Source: Spirometra erinaceieuropaei (taxonomy: Eukaryota; Platyhelminthes; Cestoda; Diphyllobothriidea; Diphyllobothriidae). From it: a DNA stretch of 64,000 nt. The notes below the pieces were generated by a model. That model was not told the origin of the DNA, did no database searches, and worked only from the letters and a program-made list of their open reading frames with translations. Position 1 is the first letter of the stretch, and every line of letters starts with the position of its first letter. The DNA lies in assembly GCA_902702965.1 (NCBI GenBank), contig CACRXP010000432.1, forward strand, positions 230,324 through 294,323, written 5' to 3'. A program made the position numbers and the translations under genes. Shown piece by piece: positions 11,281 to 22,662 of the stretch.

Positions 11281-11339
11281 ACAAGGTTGTTGATCTTGAA
11301 TATTCAATACTCTGCAATACACGTTTGCAACCAGTTCAT

Positions 11340-12400
11340 TCCCTTTGCTATTTCGTCGCAAACATATATGTCTGAATCTACAAACATGGTTTTTTTATTG
11401 TTGCTAATTGTAAAGGTGATTTAGAATGAAAAAACTCTCGGAGCTAGGCGTGATAAACATTTTGTATGCTGAGACTAACCTGGTGAGTAAACCTAAATTG
11501 GCGTGATCATTTTTTTGTGCATGACGAACGGGTAGTAAGAATTAAGGCAAACTAGTAAGCCCTACCGCTCAAGTTTTAAAAATTGTCAATCAGTTATTTA
11601 CGAGTCTAGTCAGCAATGGCGCGTTCTTCCAAATGAAAAATCCTTCTTGGCGTATCAAAATGGATTATACGCCTAGGAAACGGCTTATGGATACTTCACC
11701 ATATGCGTTACGTATAATGACAGATAAAGGACGCTCAAATGCCTTTGCGATTTTGGGACATACTTAGGAGTTGTGTTTAATTTAAGTGGGGGTAAACTAG
11801 TTCCGCAACGTGTATCCAAGATATTTATAAGTGGTTTTGATTCGTACCTAGAAAACCCATACCATCCCATACCACTATGCCAAACTAGTCGGTGAACGTT
11901 GAGAGAATGTGCAGGGCGTGTTTTCCTATCATAAAAGGGGCAAGGTGAGTACGCCTCAATGCCAAATTTAATAGCGACCACGAAGGATGAGTTTTTTTCA
12001 ATGTGACAATTGCTAAACAGAAGTCTAGGTAAAACGTATGCGAATTTTGACGCGCGCATGTCAAAATTCAAGTGGCCCGGTTATATCGGCCAGTCATTCA
12101 TATCATATACGAAGGTTGCAAACGCTGTCGATAATTTGGAGATAACTAGGACGTTACAGCAAATACCGCTAAACGCAGGCTTTCAATATTTTAATAAGGT
12201 GGGGAACTGGGTTTGAATTCCTGAACCAATGATATGCATAATCTTTTTTGATGCAATACCAAGAAAACCTAAGAAGGTTAGCGTCCTGAACACCTCTGTC
12301 TACTCAGCGTAGATGACTGTTGCAAATCTACATGCAGATGGTCATTCATTATACATCGCTAACGCTGTCGATCTATACTAATTTGCTTCCCTTTTTAAAT
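11340..12400 (+). repeat. Conserved 3' tail block of the arm unit
   Basis: Non-coding block after the 8-Cys gene, found again at 25,250-26,150 (reversed), 34,560-35,500 and 44,100-44,900 (reversed). Anchors are a GTATGCTGAGACTAA-like block, CATATG.GTTACGT near 11,700, the GTGGCCCGGTTAT motif at 12,074, and the TCTACTCAGCGTAGATGACTG hairpin-like block at 12,300. A second GTGGCCCGGTTATGTCG block at 14,133 starts another repeat, shared with 35,510-35,660 and 44,070-44,130. Confidence 0.65.
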
Positions 12401-12744
12401 ATTAGTGCGGGGGCATTTAACAATGATAATGTTTCAAAAGTCTGACAATTGCTATTTTCCCGAGAAGACGTTTAATTAACATTTGCTAATGTTCGTGATT
12501 TTTTTCAAAATCATCCGGATGACTTGCGGCATCTTAATGGTAAGCTATATTTCAGAAGGTTTTTCATCTTCATTCTGCGCATGGGTACCTAGAAGCGACT
12601 AGAAATTTCGACACGCGGTCCCTCAGAAAGGAGGTGGGTTTCCTGTGACACGTATTTCATACATGGCTGAGTAATGTCATATTCTTGATTTTGTGTCTGC
12701 ATGCTCGAGGTAGAATTAGAGCAAGCTCACTAGATGTTGTATAG

Positions 12745-13200
12745 GTTTGATTATATGGCTCCTGAATATTCCTAAGGGCGACATCTTGTGTTAAATACGG
12801 TTGCAAAGATACGAAGAGGGAATTCAGGTTTAAAGAGTAGAGAAGTTTATCGAATTAAATCTTTCAAAACCGGATATCTGTAAGGATGTAAGGAGCTGTA
12901 CCACTTGTGGTTGAGTGCATACGCTACAGGCAGTTCCGTTTCCGAAAATCTATCTTTTTCGTCATGGCTGAAGCAGAATTCCAACGTTCCCACTGATTTT
13001 TTATCTAAGAGCGGTGTATGGGTTTGATTGTATGACATCTGAATATTTTTATTCGAGACATCTTGCGTTAAATAGGGTTGTTAAGATACGGATGACGACA
13101 TTACGTTTAAAGAGAGGAAGAATTCACCCAATTTAATCTTCTGCAGTCGGATCGCTATAAGACATTTGAGGAATTAAAGAGCTGTATGAATTAGAGTTAA
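12745..13200 (+). repeat. ~280-bp tandem duplication in arm A
   Basis: The block GTTTGATTATATGGCTCCTGAA...GGATATCTGTAAGGA...GAGCTGTA occurs at 12,745-12,900 and again at 13,020-13,190. Arms B (24,400-24,600, reversed) and D (36,350-36,530) have one copy each. No coding frame is preserved across copies. Confidence 0.6.
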
Positions 13201-14639
13201 TTAGGTTTGCTTGATAAATTTTAGTTTTCGGAACTCTATCGTCCGTAAGTTTAGTTATTTTTAACTGTTTAAAGCTGAGAATTGCTACAGGCAAACATTT
13301 GTTTTGCAGATATTTTGCAGAATCAGTATCATAAAATGCACTTGTGTTATTCAATGCGTTTTGTCAACTGATTTGTTGCTCCCTTGTTTTGAGTCCTGTG
13401 CTGGTCTGCTACACCTAATTTACTAATTATAATTTTCAGTTTGTAATTAAAATCTTCTCAATGCAGCTCCAAATATTATATTTATAGGTTAACGCTTTCA
13501 TCCCTTTAGGATTGCCAGAAAAAGCTTAATGGTAATTGCGACCATAAAACACACTAATGTTTAAAATCCTATATCAGCACCCGTTTACCACAATATCTGT
13601 TTGCAGTGTTAATTATTCACTTGCTGCTTATCTGCGGAACATATAGTATACTCAGCATAGTATAGTCTGGCAAACATTTGGTTCACAGATATTTTGCAGA
13701 TAAAAATCCGGTTTTGCTAAATTCAGCATAGAAGGCAGAACGCATTTTTTAATTAATTTTATTTGGCGGTAGCACTTAACTTTCAGTACGGTATTTTCTG
13801 TCCAATAATTGCATGCAAATAATCCTAGAAATTAATCAAACACAATAAGATATTTTAAGTGCAAACCATTATTCTTCGCAGGCTTATAATATTTTGATAA
13901 GGAGGGCGTTTGGCTCCGCATTGGTGTACTTATGCGGAAATGCTCATTATGTGGTACCAAGTAAACCCAATTGTCTTTCCGTTAAGGAAATGATATGGTA
14001 GGTTTTTCTTAAAATATGAGGGTTCGCTGAGTACGCTTCAATGTGAAAATAGGGGACTAAACTGGAAAATTACTAAAAAATAAGCATAGGTAAAATATGT
14101 GCACATTACGATACGCGCATGTCGAAATTGTAGTGGCCCGGTTATGTCGCCCCGGTCTTCTATATAATGTACGGAAGGCGCAACTGATGTCGCTTATTCG
14201 GAGTTCACTATGATGTCACAGCGCACTCACTGTCCGTTGTCAACCATTGTCAGCCCAAGCAATTCTGCGTTCCTATGTCTCCCTTCTTCCTTCTCAGCCA
14301 CGTACGCTTATCATGGCCACTTGTATCTGTTTGGTTTAGATGACTGCTAAAAAAATACCTGCTAAACGTGAGGACAGCGCTGTTAGACACTCTGTCACCC
14401 GGGAAAGCAGACGAAACACGAAAACTGTCAGCATTTAGGCAACGCCTGTTTTTGTTTCTGAAATCATCCGCATTACTTGTGGCAGTTTAATGTTGTCCCA
14501 AATTTCTATAATATTGTATTCGTACTTCTGCGCACGGGTAATATGGTGTAACTTGAAACTTTGGCATACATTCCTTCAGCAATGAAATTCGTTTTTCAAA
14601 ACAGGTATTTCATATATAATTGGATGAAGTAGATCCAGA

Positions 14640-16050
14640 ACAACCTTCCTAGTTGTTGATTCATTAGAGATGCACAGGTTTATTCGTATTAAGCAGCTGT
14701 ACAACTGGGTGTTCCATTACGCAACAGTAAATATCGTTTCACAACATCCATCTTAACTACAGTTGAAAAAACTCTAGAGTGCATCACGAGGCAGAATTGA
14801 AGCTTAGAACGAATATTTTGCACAATATAATCCGCAAAAACCGTAAGATTCCAGAGTGACCAGACTCTGCATAATCCTTTTGTAAACTCACACAGACAAG
14901 GGCCGCTTTGCAAAGGAAATCCATGGCAACTTACGACAGCCTGCATTCGTGTGGTGATGACCGCCCAATCAACAGAGGTAACATTTTTCTTGAGTACAAC
15001 CTTGCCTTCCTTCCTGTTCTTAACCATAGTTATATTTGCATAGGTAATTTCTCCTAAGTCTCTACATACTTCAGAATGCAGCAATCTGCAGTGATTAAGC
15101 TCGTTTTCAGTTTATTTGCAACATGGCCACCAAGCCCGTTTTCGTTGAGTTCCACCAAACCAGTGTCAATTAATCCATTTAAAAAACCCTCGAATTCACC
15201 TTAGCTGTCATATTTCTGTTTTTACATATAAAATGCCAAAACACATAAGGCAGAGTGGATGCGAATTATTTTCGGGTTGCTACATTATGTTAGACAAACC
15301 AGTCGTCGATCGCCTTGCGTACCTGCGGCCCATGACAGTGGACCACGAGTAAAAATAAGGGAGAGATTATCTGAATCACAAAGGCTGTGTAATCATTTTG
15401 TGATCTCAAACAGTCAAGGTCACATTGAATACGACATTCAAGGCAAGTGATGAGGGCCGGCATACGTGCACGGATGGCTACCTGATCATCAGCGGCATCA
15501 TCTTCTTCAAGTAAAAACCTGTGTCCCCTCTGCATTGAGGCAAAGAGCTTTTTACAATGCTACTTTCTCGAAAGTCTGTACACATTTCCAAATGCAGAAT
15601 TATACAGTACTTAAGCGTGTTTTCAGTTGTAGGATGTGACATCTATGATACTAATTACATTTTGCGAAATGCAAAGATAATAAAAAATTGTGCTGCATGC
15701 CCACCAATTCCGTTTTCGGCAATTGCACCAACGCCGTGTGTCAATTAGTTTTATTTCACAAAACGCTCGAATTCACCTTCGCCGCCAAATTTCTCTTCCA
15801 TTAAATAAAATGCCACCAAACTCTTACATCAACGTAGACGCGACACGTAGCGGTCTTACTTCGGCGTCATTGCTTCTGATTGACAAGCCCTTTGTCGTTC
15901 GCATAACAAAACTGAGCACAATAGAGTGGACCACGAGTGACATTAAGGGGGACATAATCTGAAAAACATGGGCTCCATAAAGCTGTCAGTTAAACCTAGA
16001 CGAGGGCATGCATATATGTACGACACACGACCTACTGGATAGCAATTTCA
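14640..16050 (-). pseudogene. Tandem pair of a second Cys-bearing ORF unit (arm A)
   Basis: Two diverged tandem units of ~650-750 bases carry related minus-strand frames. The first is open for 131 codons (15,084-14,689): LHSEVCRDLGEITYANITM, then TRMQAVVSCHGFPLQSGPC. It has four N-X-S/T sequons (NIT, NVT, NLT, NGT). The second (15,535-15,290) has ARMPALITCLECR in the corresponding place. Arm C repeats both units on the plus strand (43,210-43,760 and 42,974-43,219) and arm D has one broken unit at 37,400-37,560. The RM.A...TC..CR.Q core recurs in all. Only the first unit here and one in arm C are open over any length. I call it a decaying gene family of unknown function. Confidence 0.35.
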
Positions 16051-16237
16051 TACCTTTGGCTGTCCAGGTCAACCGAAATAGTCCTTTGACCTAGTCTTTA
16101 TTCTCTTTGACTCCATAAGAAAAGAAAAGCAAATTAGCAACCAAGATTTTGACACAGGTAAGCGGGAATAGACGGAAAAACCCCGTAGCAAACAACCTTA
16201 TTCATGTTATTTAACCACAAGCAACTACAAGTGTCTC

Positions 16238-16507
16238 TTATTTGAACACATAATTTTTAAACCAAGGCTTAAGAATTATCAGCGATTTGATTTTTACGAT
16301 CACGTTTACAGTAAAGAACGAGTCATGAGAGAAGTGGATGCGGAGCTCCAGTCCGTTTAAGTGGACATTTTGCCATTTCCTGCGTGTTATCTCTCCTATC
16401 AAAACCACAATCACAGATTCAGACGATTCGGAAAATTTCAATATATAATTTAAAGCCATGAGACCTTCTGAGTTTACTGAGCTCTGGATGTTAATAAGGA
16501 TATTCAT
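16238..16507 (-). CDS. Hypothetical 89-aa ORF conserved between arms (arm A)
   Basis: The frame MNILINIQSSVNSEG...SSESVIVVLIGE is open for 89 codons. Arm C (42,103-42,291, +) has MNILIDILSSLNQAR...SSESVIVILIGQ before an indel changes the frame. Arm D (38,470-38,360, -) keeps only the start before it breaks. Conservation of the start and of SSESVIV suggests a former coding exon. No domain, splice site or signal peptide is evident, so it may equally be chance in a conserved repeat. Confidence 0.25.
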   Translation of the reverse strand: MNILINIQSSVNSEGLMALNYILKFSESSESVIVVLIGEITRRKWQNVHLNGLELRIHFSHDSFFTVNVIVKIKSLIILKPWFKNYVFK

Positions 16508-17099
16508 ATGTTTCCTAGAAATAATCCTGCGGGATTAAAAAAGTCTTAATTCATTTTATTATTTTATAAAATTAAAGAGGTTGTGTGCATGACCACTGTG
16601 TGTTACCTGAATGACAAAAGAGGTTAGAAGGACAACGCATGCGCTGTGCAAAAAGAATTTTGCAAATTCACGAAAACATAGCATTTACCGAATACGAGCA
16701 CTAACAAAATAAATGGTGCAATAATACGCGTGTTGTCAGAACTTCTTTTTAAGCGGCAAATGGCAGCATAATGCATTGCATGTAACAGGAGGTTCAACAT
16801 CTAGATCTGAAATGGGGAAAAGCTGCGACAAATTTACAGGTATTATTGATGTTCGCGAAAACATGAAACTTGAACTTTCACAGAAAGAAAAATTCCTGGT
16901 TTAGTTTATTTTGTCCGCGTTTTACTGCAGAGCCCTCTGAAGGCAATCAGAAATTTGAAATGTGCTGAGACAGTCATGAGTTTTGAATGGCAGTCGTTGC
17001 TTATACGGTTACCTGGGTCTGATAGAATTATAGGAAATCAATGGGTACTACGTTCGATCACAGATCGTTAGGTCATCTCCAGAGTGCGCTAGCATCTTT

Positions 17100-17365
17100 T
17101 TAATACAGCTGAAATCGCTACGTTTTCTAACACATTTGCGTGATGGCAACTGCCGCATTTTAAGCCAGTAGTCGCATCTGTGGTGTTTAAGCTTACCGTT
17201 TGTCATAATATCATTAACAAAGGCATATTCTTCGGATGCGTTCTGAACGTCGCACGCATGCGTCAGCTAAACAATGCTTTTAAAATTCCTAGCTTTCTGC
17301 TTAGTAATAATCTTTCCATTGTCAGCAAAACGCACGTTATGAAACGAATTTCACTCATAAATTAA
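17100..17365 (+). pseudogene. Broken copy of the FLL..NKT ORF block (arm A)
   Basis: The frame AFKIPSFLLSNNLSIVSKTHVMKRI corresponds to KFTITGFLLKTSPSMLNKTYVIERI in arm B (23,281-22,928, -) and to a similar string in arm D (40,110-40,284). The upstream part of this copy has stops relative to arm B. Function unknown. Confidence 0.3.
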
Positions 17366-18899
17366 CACAGTAGGATTAATTGTTTTGTCTTCAAATGAAA
17401 TTAGCCAATTGTGACTTTCGTTTGCAGATTACTTCTCCTCCGTCCATTTTATGCGTGAAACTTGCATAGCGGTATTATTGCACAGGAGATTTTGAGGCTC
17501 TGCTATTTTAAATTACAATCCGTATAGATATATTACGTAAAATCTGTCTTTCTACGACAGTTAGGTTCACGTTGTGATATCGTTGCAGGGTAGGCGATAC
17601 AGAATCTTCCTATCCCGATGAACGGCACATGTTGAAACAGTCGGCACGTAGAGCAAAATGAGTTTATTAACATTAATTTAGAATATCGGGGGTGAAAAAT
17701 ATCATCGAACAATCGACTTGCAATTGGCTTAAGCTTTTACAATGCAGTTGTATGCTAATATTAACAATAAGGCTTACAGAACGTTGGTAACCGAAGCATG
17801 CATTCGTAGGGCTAGTTTAAACACAAAAAAGATAAATCACAGGACAACAATGTAGGTGAGAGAAGGAATGCAATAATCTATGAATGAACATACCTAGGGT
17901 TAAGGCGTGTGTTCAGAACGTAAACGTCATATCTTACAAGAAGGTTCACAGATTTCCATGAAAAGGGTATCATGTTAGAGGGGAAATAAACTAATTGGCG
18001 AAATTATGGCACAAAGTAAAATGAAATAAAATACCTCATTGGAAAGGCTATTCCAGTATTGAGGACAAAAATAGGGTCACATTAAGATAATGCATTTGGC
18101 TGACTTGTGATTATTTAGTATTATACCATCTTCGTTTAAGCATACTTAGCCATGCGTAAGATTTTTCTTTAGATAACGGAGATGTGTCTGCTTTTTAAGA
18201 CTGTGGCAAATGCCCATATCACCAGTATATGCGACTAATGGACAGTCGTTTGGGGCTTTTAGATCATCAGTGGGAAGAGATAAAACTAATAGGATTACAT
18301 GAAATAATGGGAACACCACAGCCATTGAGGAGGATCGAAACTTGTCGCTTCCCGGGTTGGAGCAATTGGCTGCATTGAGGATTGTTTTGTCAACGGTATA
18401 GATGAGGATCCCATGTATTTGTCAGTTTTACTGTGCATCAGGTCATAGGAGATTTATGTTAAAGGGAGTTTAAATGGTGGGCAACACAATTAACCGTTAG
18501 ATGGCGAGATGGAAAAAAACACAGAGATTGCCTGGACTTGTGCCGAAAGTCCTATCCTGTGCTATTGTACGACGACCAAACGAGAGCAGTAATAAAATGA
18601 TGAAAAAAATGTACACAACACAAAATAACAAATTATAAGATAAGTTGTGAGTTTTTTTGAAGTTACCGTTGTCGGCAGTGTAACTTCTGCAACGGCCTGG
18701 AAACGTTTGCCAAGATAAAACGCCATATGAACGAGGCACATTCTACCGTTGATAAAGTAATTTCCGAGCCAAGAGGTGACCTCGTGTGGAGAGACGCACG
18801 CAGATTCTTTGATAAGGATCGGATTGTGCTGGACGATATTTAAGGTGACTGAGTAATAAGAAAAGCTGTATATGTATGAATGGCGATCGTTATCACGTT

Positions 18900-19640
18900 C
18901 TTTTACTACAGAGTGGACGACATGAAGGACATAACTAACCGTACTACGGATGGTTTAATATGCAAATTATAAGCAGTTTGAAGCAAACTGGCAGATAACA
19001 ACCTTGCAATGGCTACCACAACTCGTTCAGCAAGCCTGAGGATTGCCGCCAGCAGACAATGGATGAAAGATTTCATTGGAGTGTTGGAGAATTCCTAAGA
19101 CTAGTGATGATGCTTAATGTACAGCAAGAATCAGGATACTTAGACTCCATGTGCACACGTTGTCAACTCCATCTGAGTATAGGTAAGTGTTTCGGCGAAC
19201 TTTGAGTGATCTATACTGACCAACCTGTGAAAAAAACAAGATTGATTTCCTTACAGTTAGATCATTATGAATAATTTGAGTAGATTAAATGTTAAAGAGA
19301 AACTGTTGGGCACGATTCTGCAAGGCATTGCTTGATCCGCGGATCATATTTCAGGGTTTCGTTGTCGTTGCAATAAAAAGGAAGCTAAGAGGACACAAAT
19401 GGATTAGCAAAATGTATCGTGTCAAAAATATCAATTTTTTCGGAAAACGCATGCAATAATGAATGTTATAGGTGCTCGCACCCTTAATATTCGTGCATAT
19501 TTCAGCAACTGAGGAAAAAGGAATATAAGGGGAGAGGGAAAAATTAAAAGTCAATCTGACACATGCAATATGTAGTCTCTTAAAGTTGCCACGGTAATGG
19601 CCTTAGGATCGTTGCGAAGACCTTGGTTATTAGAGGTGAT
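18900..19640 (-). repeat. Central block of arm B, first copy, with decayed ORF
   Basis: This ~740-base block recurs as 20,035-20,400 plus 22,140-22,550, split by the LINE, and its continuation appears in arm D at 40,760-41,140. On the minus strand, fragments such as ALQNRAQQFLFN, TVRKSILFFSQVGQYRSLKVRR and NVCTWSLSILILAVH line up in frame with the other copies. They are interrupted here by stops and a two-base frameshift. It looks like a dead copy of a coding block, described further at 40,831. Confidence 0.45.
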
Positions 19641-19644
19641 ATCT

Positions 19645-20034
19645 GCGCAACTTGGACGATGAAGCAAATTTTCAGGCAAACTTAGACCGACTCAGAAATC
19701 GTCAGGCCACAGGCTCCTCCCATTTACTATTAACAAATGCAACATTCTAAGGATTGGCAGAACCAGCTCGGCGCACTGGCAGACGTACTATCTAAATCAC
19801 ACGCCGCTGCCACTGGTAGAGGTTCAGAAAGACCTAGGGGTGTGGATAACATCTTCACTAAAGCCACCATTCCACTGCTTGAAAGCAGTGAAATCCGCCT
19901 TGTCCAGCTTATATCCCATTAAGCGGGCATTTGCCAAGTTCGACGAAGAGTGCTTTCGCAAGGTCTTCGGGATGTTTGTGCGCCCACAGTTAGAATTTGC
20001 CATTCAGGCCATTAATCGCGTCCTCTTAGTACAA
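19645..20034 (+). pseudogene. LINE RT C-terminal fragment (+)
   Basis: The sequence encodes VEVQKDLGVWITSSLKPPFHCLKAVKSALSS and FDEECFRKVFGMFVRPQLEFAIQA in two frames. This is the conserved region just after the RT palm in the CR1-like LINE whose larger copy lies at 20,755-22,137 in the opposite orientation. It is truncated at both ends. It separates the two copies of the arm B central block. Confidence 0.78.
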
Positions 20035-20149
20035 AGTGGACCATAAGAAGGACATAACCATCCATACTACGGATAGTATAATACACAAACTATAGGCATT
20101 TGGAAGCAATCTGGCAGAGATCAGCCTTGTAATGGCTACCAAAACTTGT

Positions 20150-20386
20150 TCAGCAATCCTGAGCGTAGCCGCCAGCAGACAATGTACAAATGATTTCATA
20201 GGACTGTTGGAGAATTTTTAAGACTACAAATGATGCTAAATGTACAGCAAGAATTAGGATACTTAGACTCCATGTGCACACGTTGTTTTCTCCATATGAG
20301 AAAACGTTAGACTTTCGGCGAACATTGAGTGATTTATCCTGACCAATCTGTGACAAAACGAGGCTGATTTCCTTAAGTAGGATCAT
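20150..20386 (-). CDS. Hypothetical ORF with hydrophobic segment (arm B, second central block)
   Basis: This 78-codon frame reads QIGQDKSLNVRRKSN, then NVCTWSLSILILAVHLASFVV. The first central block at 19,224-19,000 preserves the same frame with the same NVCTWSLSILILAVH string and a stop at the same distal position (AGG..Q.C stop). Arm D shares only its beginning (VGQYRSLNVRP) before the palindrome centre. Matching frame between two copies suggests coding origin, with a membrane or signal segment. The upstream half is broken by the LINE. No family recognised. Confidence 0.3.
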   Translation of the reverse strand: MILLKEISLVLSQIGQDKSLNVRRKSNVFSYGENNVCTWSLSILILAVHLASFVVLKILQQSYEIICTLSAGGYAQDC

Positions 20387-20754
20387 TACTATCAGTATCA
20401 GTATATTTCAAGGAAAATAGGTGCGTACCTTTGAAATCCCTATTGGTTACATGCAGAGGATATATATGGAGGAAATGGAAAGGATCCAACATGAAAGAAA
20501 TGCGGAGAGTAGCAGAAACTGTACAGATGTTAACATAATTTAGAGGCACATTAACTTGCTTTGTTGATTTAATGCAGCGGACAGTTGAAGCACACTTAAG
20601 ATACGGGAGAAGAAGTAAAATTGTTTAGTTTACAGGCATCGTGGTGAATGCGAACAGCGGTGTGCGACGCAATCCAAAATTAATAAATTAAATAAAAATG
20701 TGCCACCTGAACGTTGCTAGTAGCATCATAATAACACTTAATTGTCAACTTTGG

Positions 20755-22137
20755 CTGTCAAGGTGGTCGTAGTCCGGCGTTATTGTCGTGCGTGCTCCAA
20801 TGCTGATCCAGCCTCAGTTTAAGACTATCTACGGAGACCGACATAACAACATCCTCAGGCAATGCATTCCAAGCTGCAACCACTCTGTTGGAGAAGAAGA
20901 ACTGTCGGGTGTCTAGGAGGGCACCAGCCACAAGCAGTTTACGTGGATGGCCACTCAGGTTAGTCTTAGTCGCCAACTCGAAGAAATATCCAAACACGAG
21001 GCAGCAGCCCTGATTGTGAACAATGCGGGAAGCCTGTATCAGGTTCCCACTTAGCTGTCTGTAACTCAAAGGAAAGAGGTCAGGATTAAATGATCGTGTT
21101 CGTAGGGTAGTGACCACTGCCCACATACAAGTTTTGTTGCTCGCCGTTGAACTTTTTCGATTATGCCAAAGTCCTTAGCGGTCCGGTGTCTCTATTTATG
21201 GATATCAAACTCCAGGTGCGGTCGCACGAAAGTTTGAAAGACCTTGGCGACGCAGTCTTCCTTAAAAAGAGGAGAACGCCCGCTTGACGACGTATAGAAT
21301 GGACATCGCCGACTTGGCCACCTTTAAACATTGCAGCGAAGGCTTAAGCGACGCTGTGATCCATACACCCAAGCCCTTCTCTGCGTCGACTACTTGCAGT
21401 GGTTTGCCAGTCAGACGGTAGACCGTGTGGTTAGGAGAACTGGTTCTGCCGACGCGTAGGAAATTAGGCTTGTTTACGTTAAACGGTAGAAGCCCGTCTT
21501 TTGACCATTGCTCGAGATGGTCCAGATTTGTCTGCAGTCGCGCCTCGTCAACTTCGCTTCGTATGGTAAACCAGATTTTTATGTCATCGACAAACATTGC
21601 GACATCGCAATTTAGTTCGTTCGGTGTAGGGCCACAAACAGAGCCTTGGGGAACACAACTCTTATCGGCAACCTCGGCAGATTGTTGGTCACTGACGTGG
21701 ACGGCTTGAGAGCGGCCGAGTAATAAGCTCCGATTCCACATCAGAAGCCTAGCTGGCACTCTTGCACGACTAGGTTTGTATAGAAGGCGGTGGTGAGGTT
21801 TACTATTGAAGGATTTTTTAAAGTCGATATAGATGCCATGCACCTTATCTCCTCTATCAACAGCCCTAGTCCATTCTTCCAGACAGTAGAGCAGGTTTGT
21901 CACACATGATCTGCTTTTGCGGAATTCATGCTGAGAATCGGAAAGCAAATGGTTTTGTTCAAGGAACTGCATAAATTGTTGCTTTATTATCTTCTACATA
22001 ATCTTACAGCAAATGGAGTTGACACTGAGAGGTCTGTAATTGTTTGCAGAAACCCGGCCTCCGCCCATGTACAGCGGCGTAATCCATACCGACTTCCAGT
22101 CGGGTGGCAGATATCCGGTCTTGAAGGATGTTAGCAT
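20755..22137 (-). pseudogene. CR1-like LINE reverse transcriptase fragment
   Basis: The minus-strand order is SFKTGYLPPDWKSVW and NYRPLSVS (22,137-22,000), then a 236-codon frame with the motif A region YIDFKKSFNS, motif B-like VPQGSVCGP and motif C MFVDD (residues 126-130). The AEKGLGVWITASLKPSLQCLK block follows, then a second frame (21,126-20,758) with LFPLSYRQLSGNLIQ and FFFSNRVVAAWNALPEDVV. It lacks the APE endonuclease and ~10 residues between motifs B and C, and is frameshifted at 21,130-21,260. This is a dead 5'-truncated copy of a non-LTR retrotransposon. It is inserted in the second central block of arm B. Confidence 0.88.
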
Positions 22138-22139
22138 TA

Positions 22140-22550
22140 TTTCAGTAGAGGAAGTCTATAAGGAGAAAGTGTTGGACACGATTCTTCACGGCATTGGTTA
22201 ATCCGCCGACAATATTTTAGGGTTTTTTGTCGTTCCCATAACAAGGAAGCTGAGAGGACATAAATGAAGTGGCACAATGTCTCATCGTGACAAAACTATC
22301 GATTTTGCGACAAACGCATTTAATAATGTGCTTTATTGGTGCTCGTCCCCTTAATATTCGTGCATATTTCAGCAATAGATAAAAAGGACAATTAAGGCAG
22401 AAGGAAGAATTGAAAGGTAGTCTGACACATGCAATAATTGCCATGGTAACGGCCTTACGATTGCCATAAAGACCTTCGATTATCAGATGTGATATATGCC
22501 TTACAAGACCGTACGACGTACAATCATCTAAACTTGACAACATTGGCAAA
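22140..22550 (-). repeat. Central block of arm B, second copy, distal half
   Basis: Matches 19,290-19,640 and arm D 40,760-41,050. The frame RGRAPIKHIIKCVCRKID is shared with arm D (VRAPIKHIFACVCRKID), and a NAVKNRVQHFLL string corresponds to NALQNRVQQFLY. This copy has a stop before the second string. Confidence 0.5.
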
Positions 22551-22662
22551 TTTATACATAAAATGGTTTAAATTACTTGGCTGAAATAGCTCCAGTGCGA
22601 GTTAAGCTTGAGAATTTTAGTAAACGAGCTAAATAAATCCCGGAAGTGCGGAGGAACATTTC

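Larger units (their letters stand above)
8541..18850 (+). repeat. Palindrome 1, left arm (A)
   Basis: This ~10-kb arm is colinear with arm D (+) and, reversed, with arms B and C. Anchor blocks are the GACAAATTTGTC region at 8,820; 9,190-9,500; the upstream block at 9,650-10,250; the 8-Cys gene at 10,460-11,280; the 11,340-12,360 tail; the 12,540-13,200 tandem; the 14,690-16,050 tandem; and 17,100-17,870. Inside it, 12,745-12,910 and 13,020-13,190 are a ~280-bp tandem duplication. Unit 14,690-15,440 is followed by a related unit, 15,440-16,050. Coordinates of the ends are approximate. Confidence 0.75.

Noticed and set aside
19225..19254. A 30-base intron (GTAAGG...CACAG) conserved in three copies
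   Set aside because: Its length is a multiple of three and the reading frame passes through it with related residues in all copies. The donor is mutated in one. Read-through coding is simpler.
21425..21709. Plus-strand 94-codon frame
   Set aside because: Antisense shadow of the LINE reverse transcriptase.
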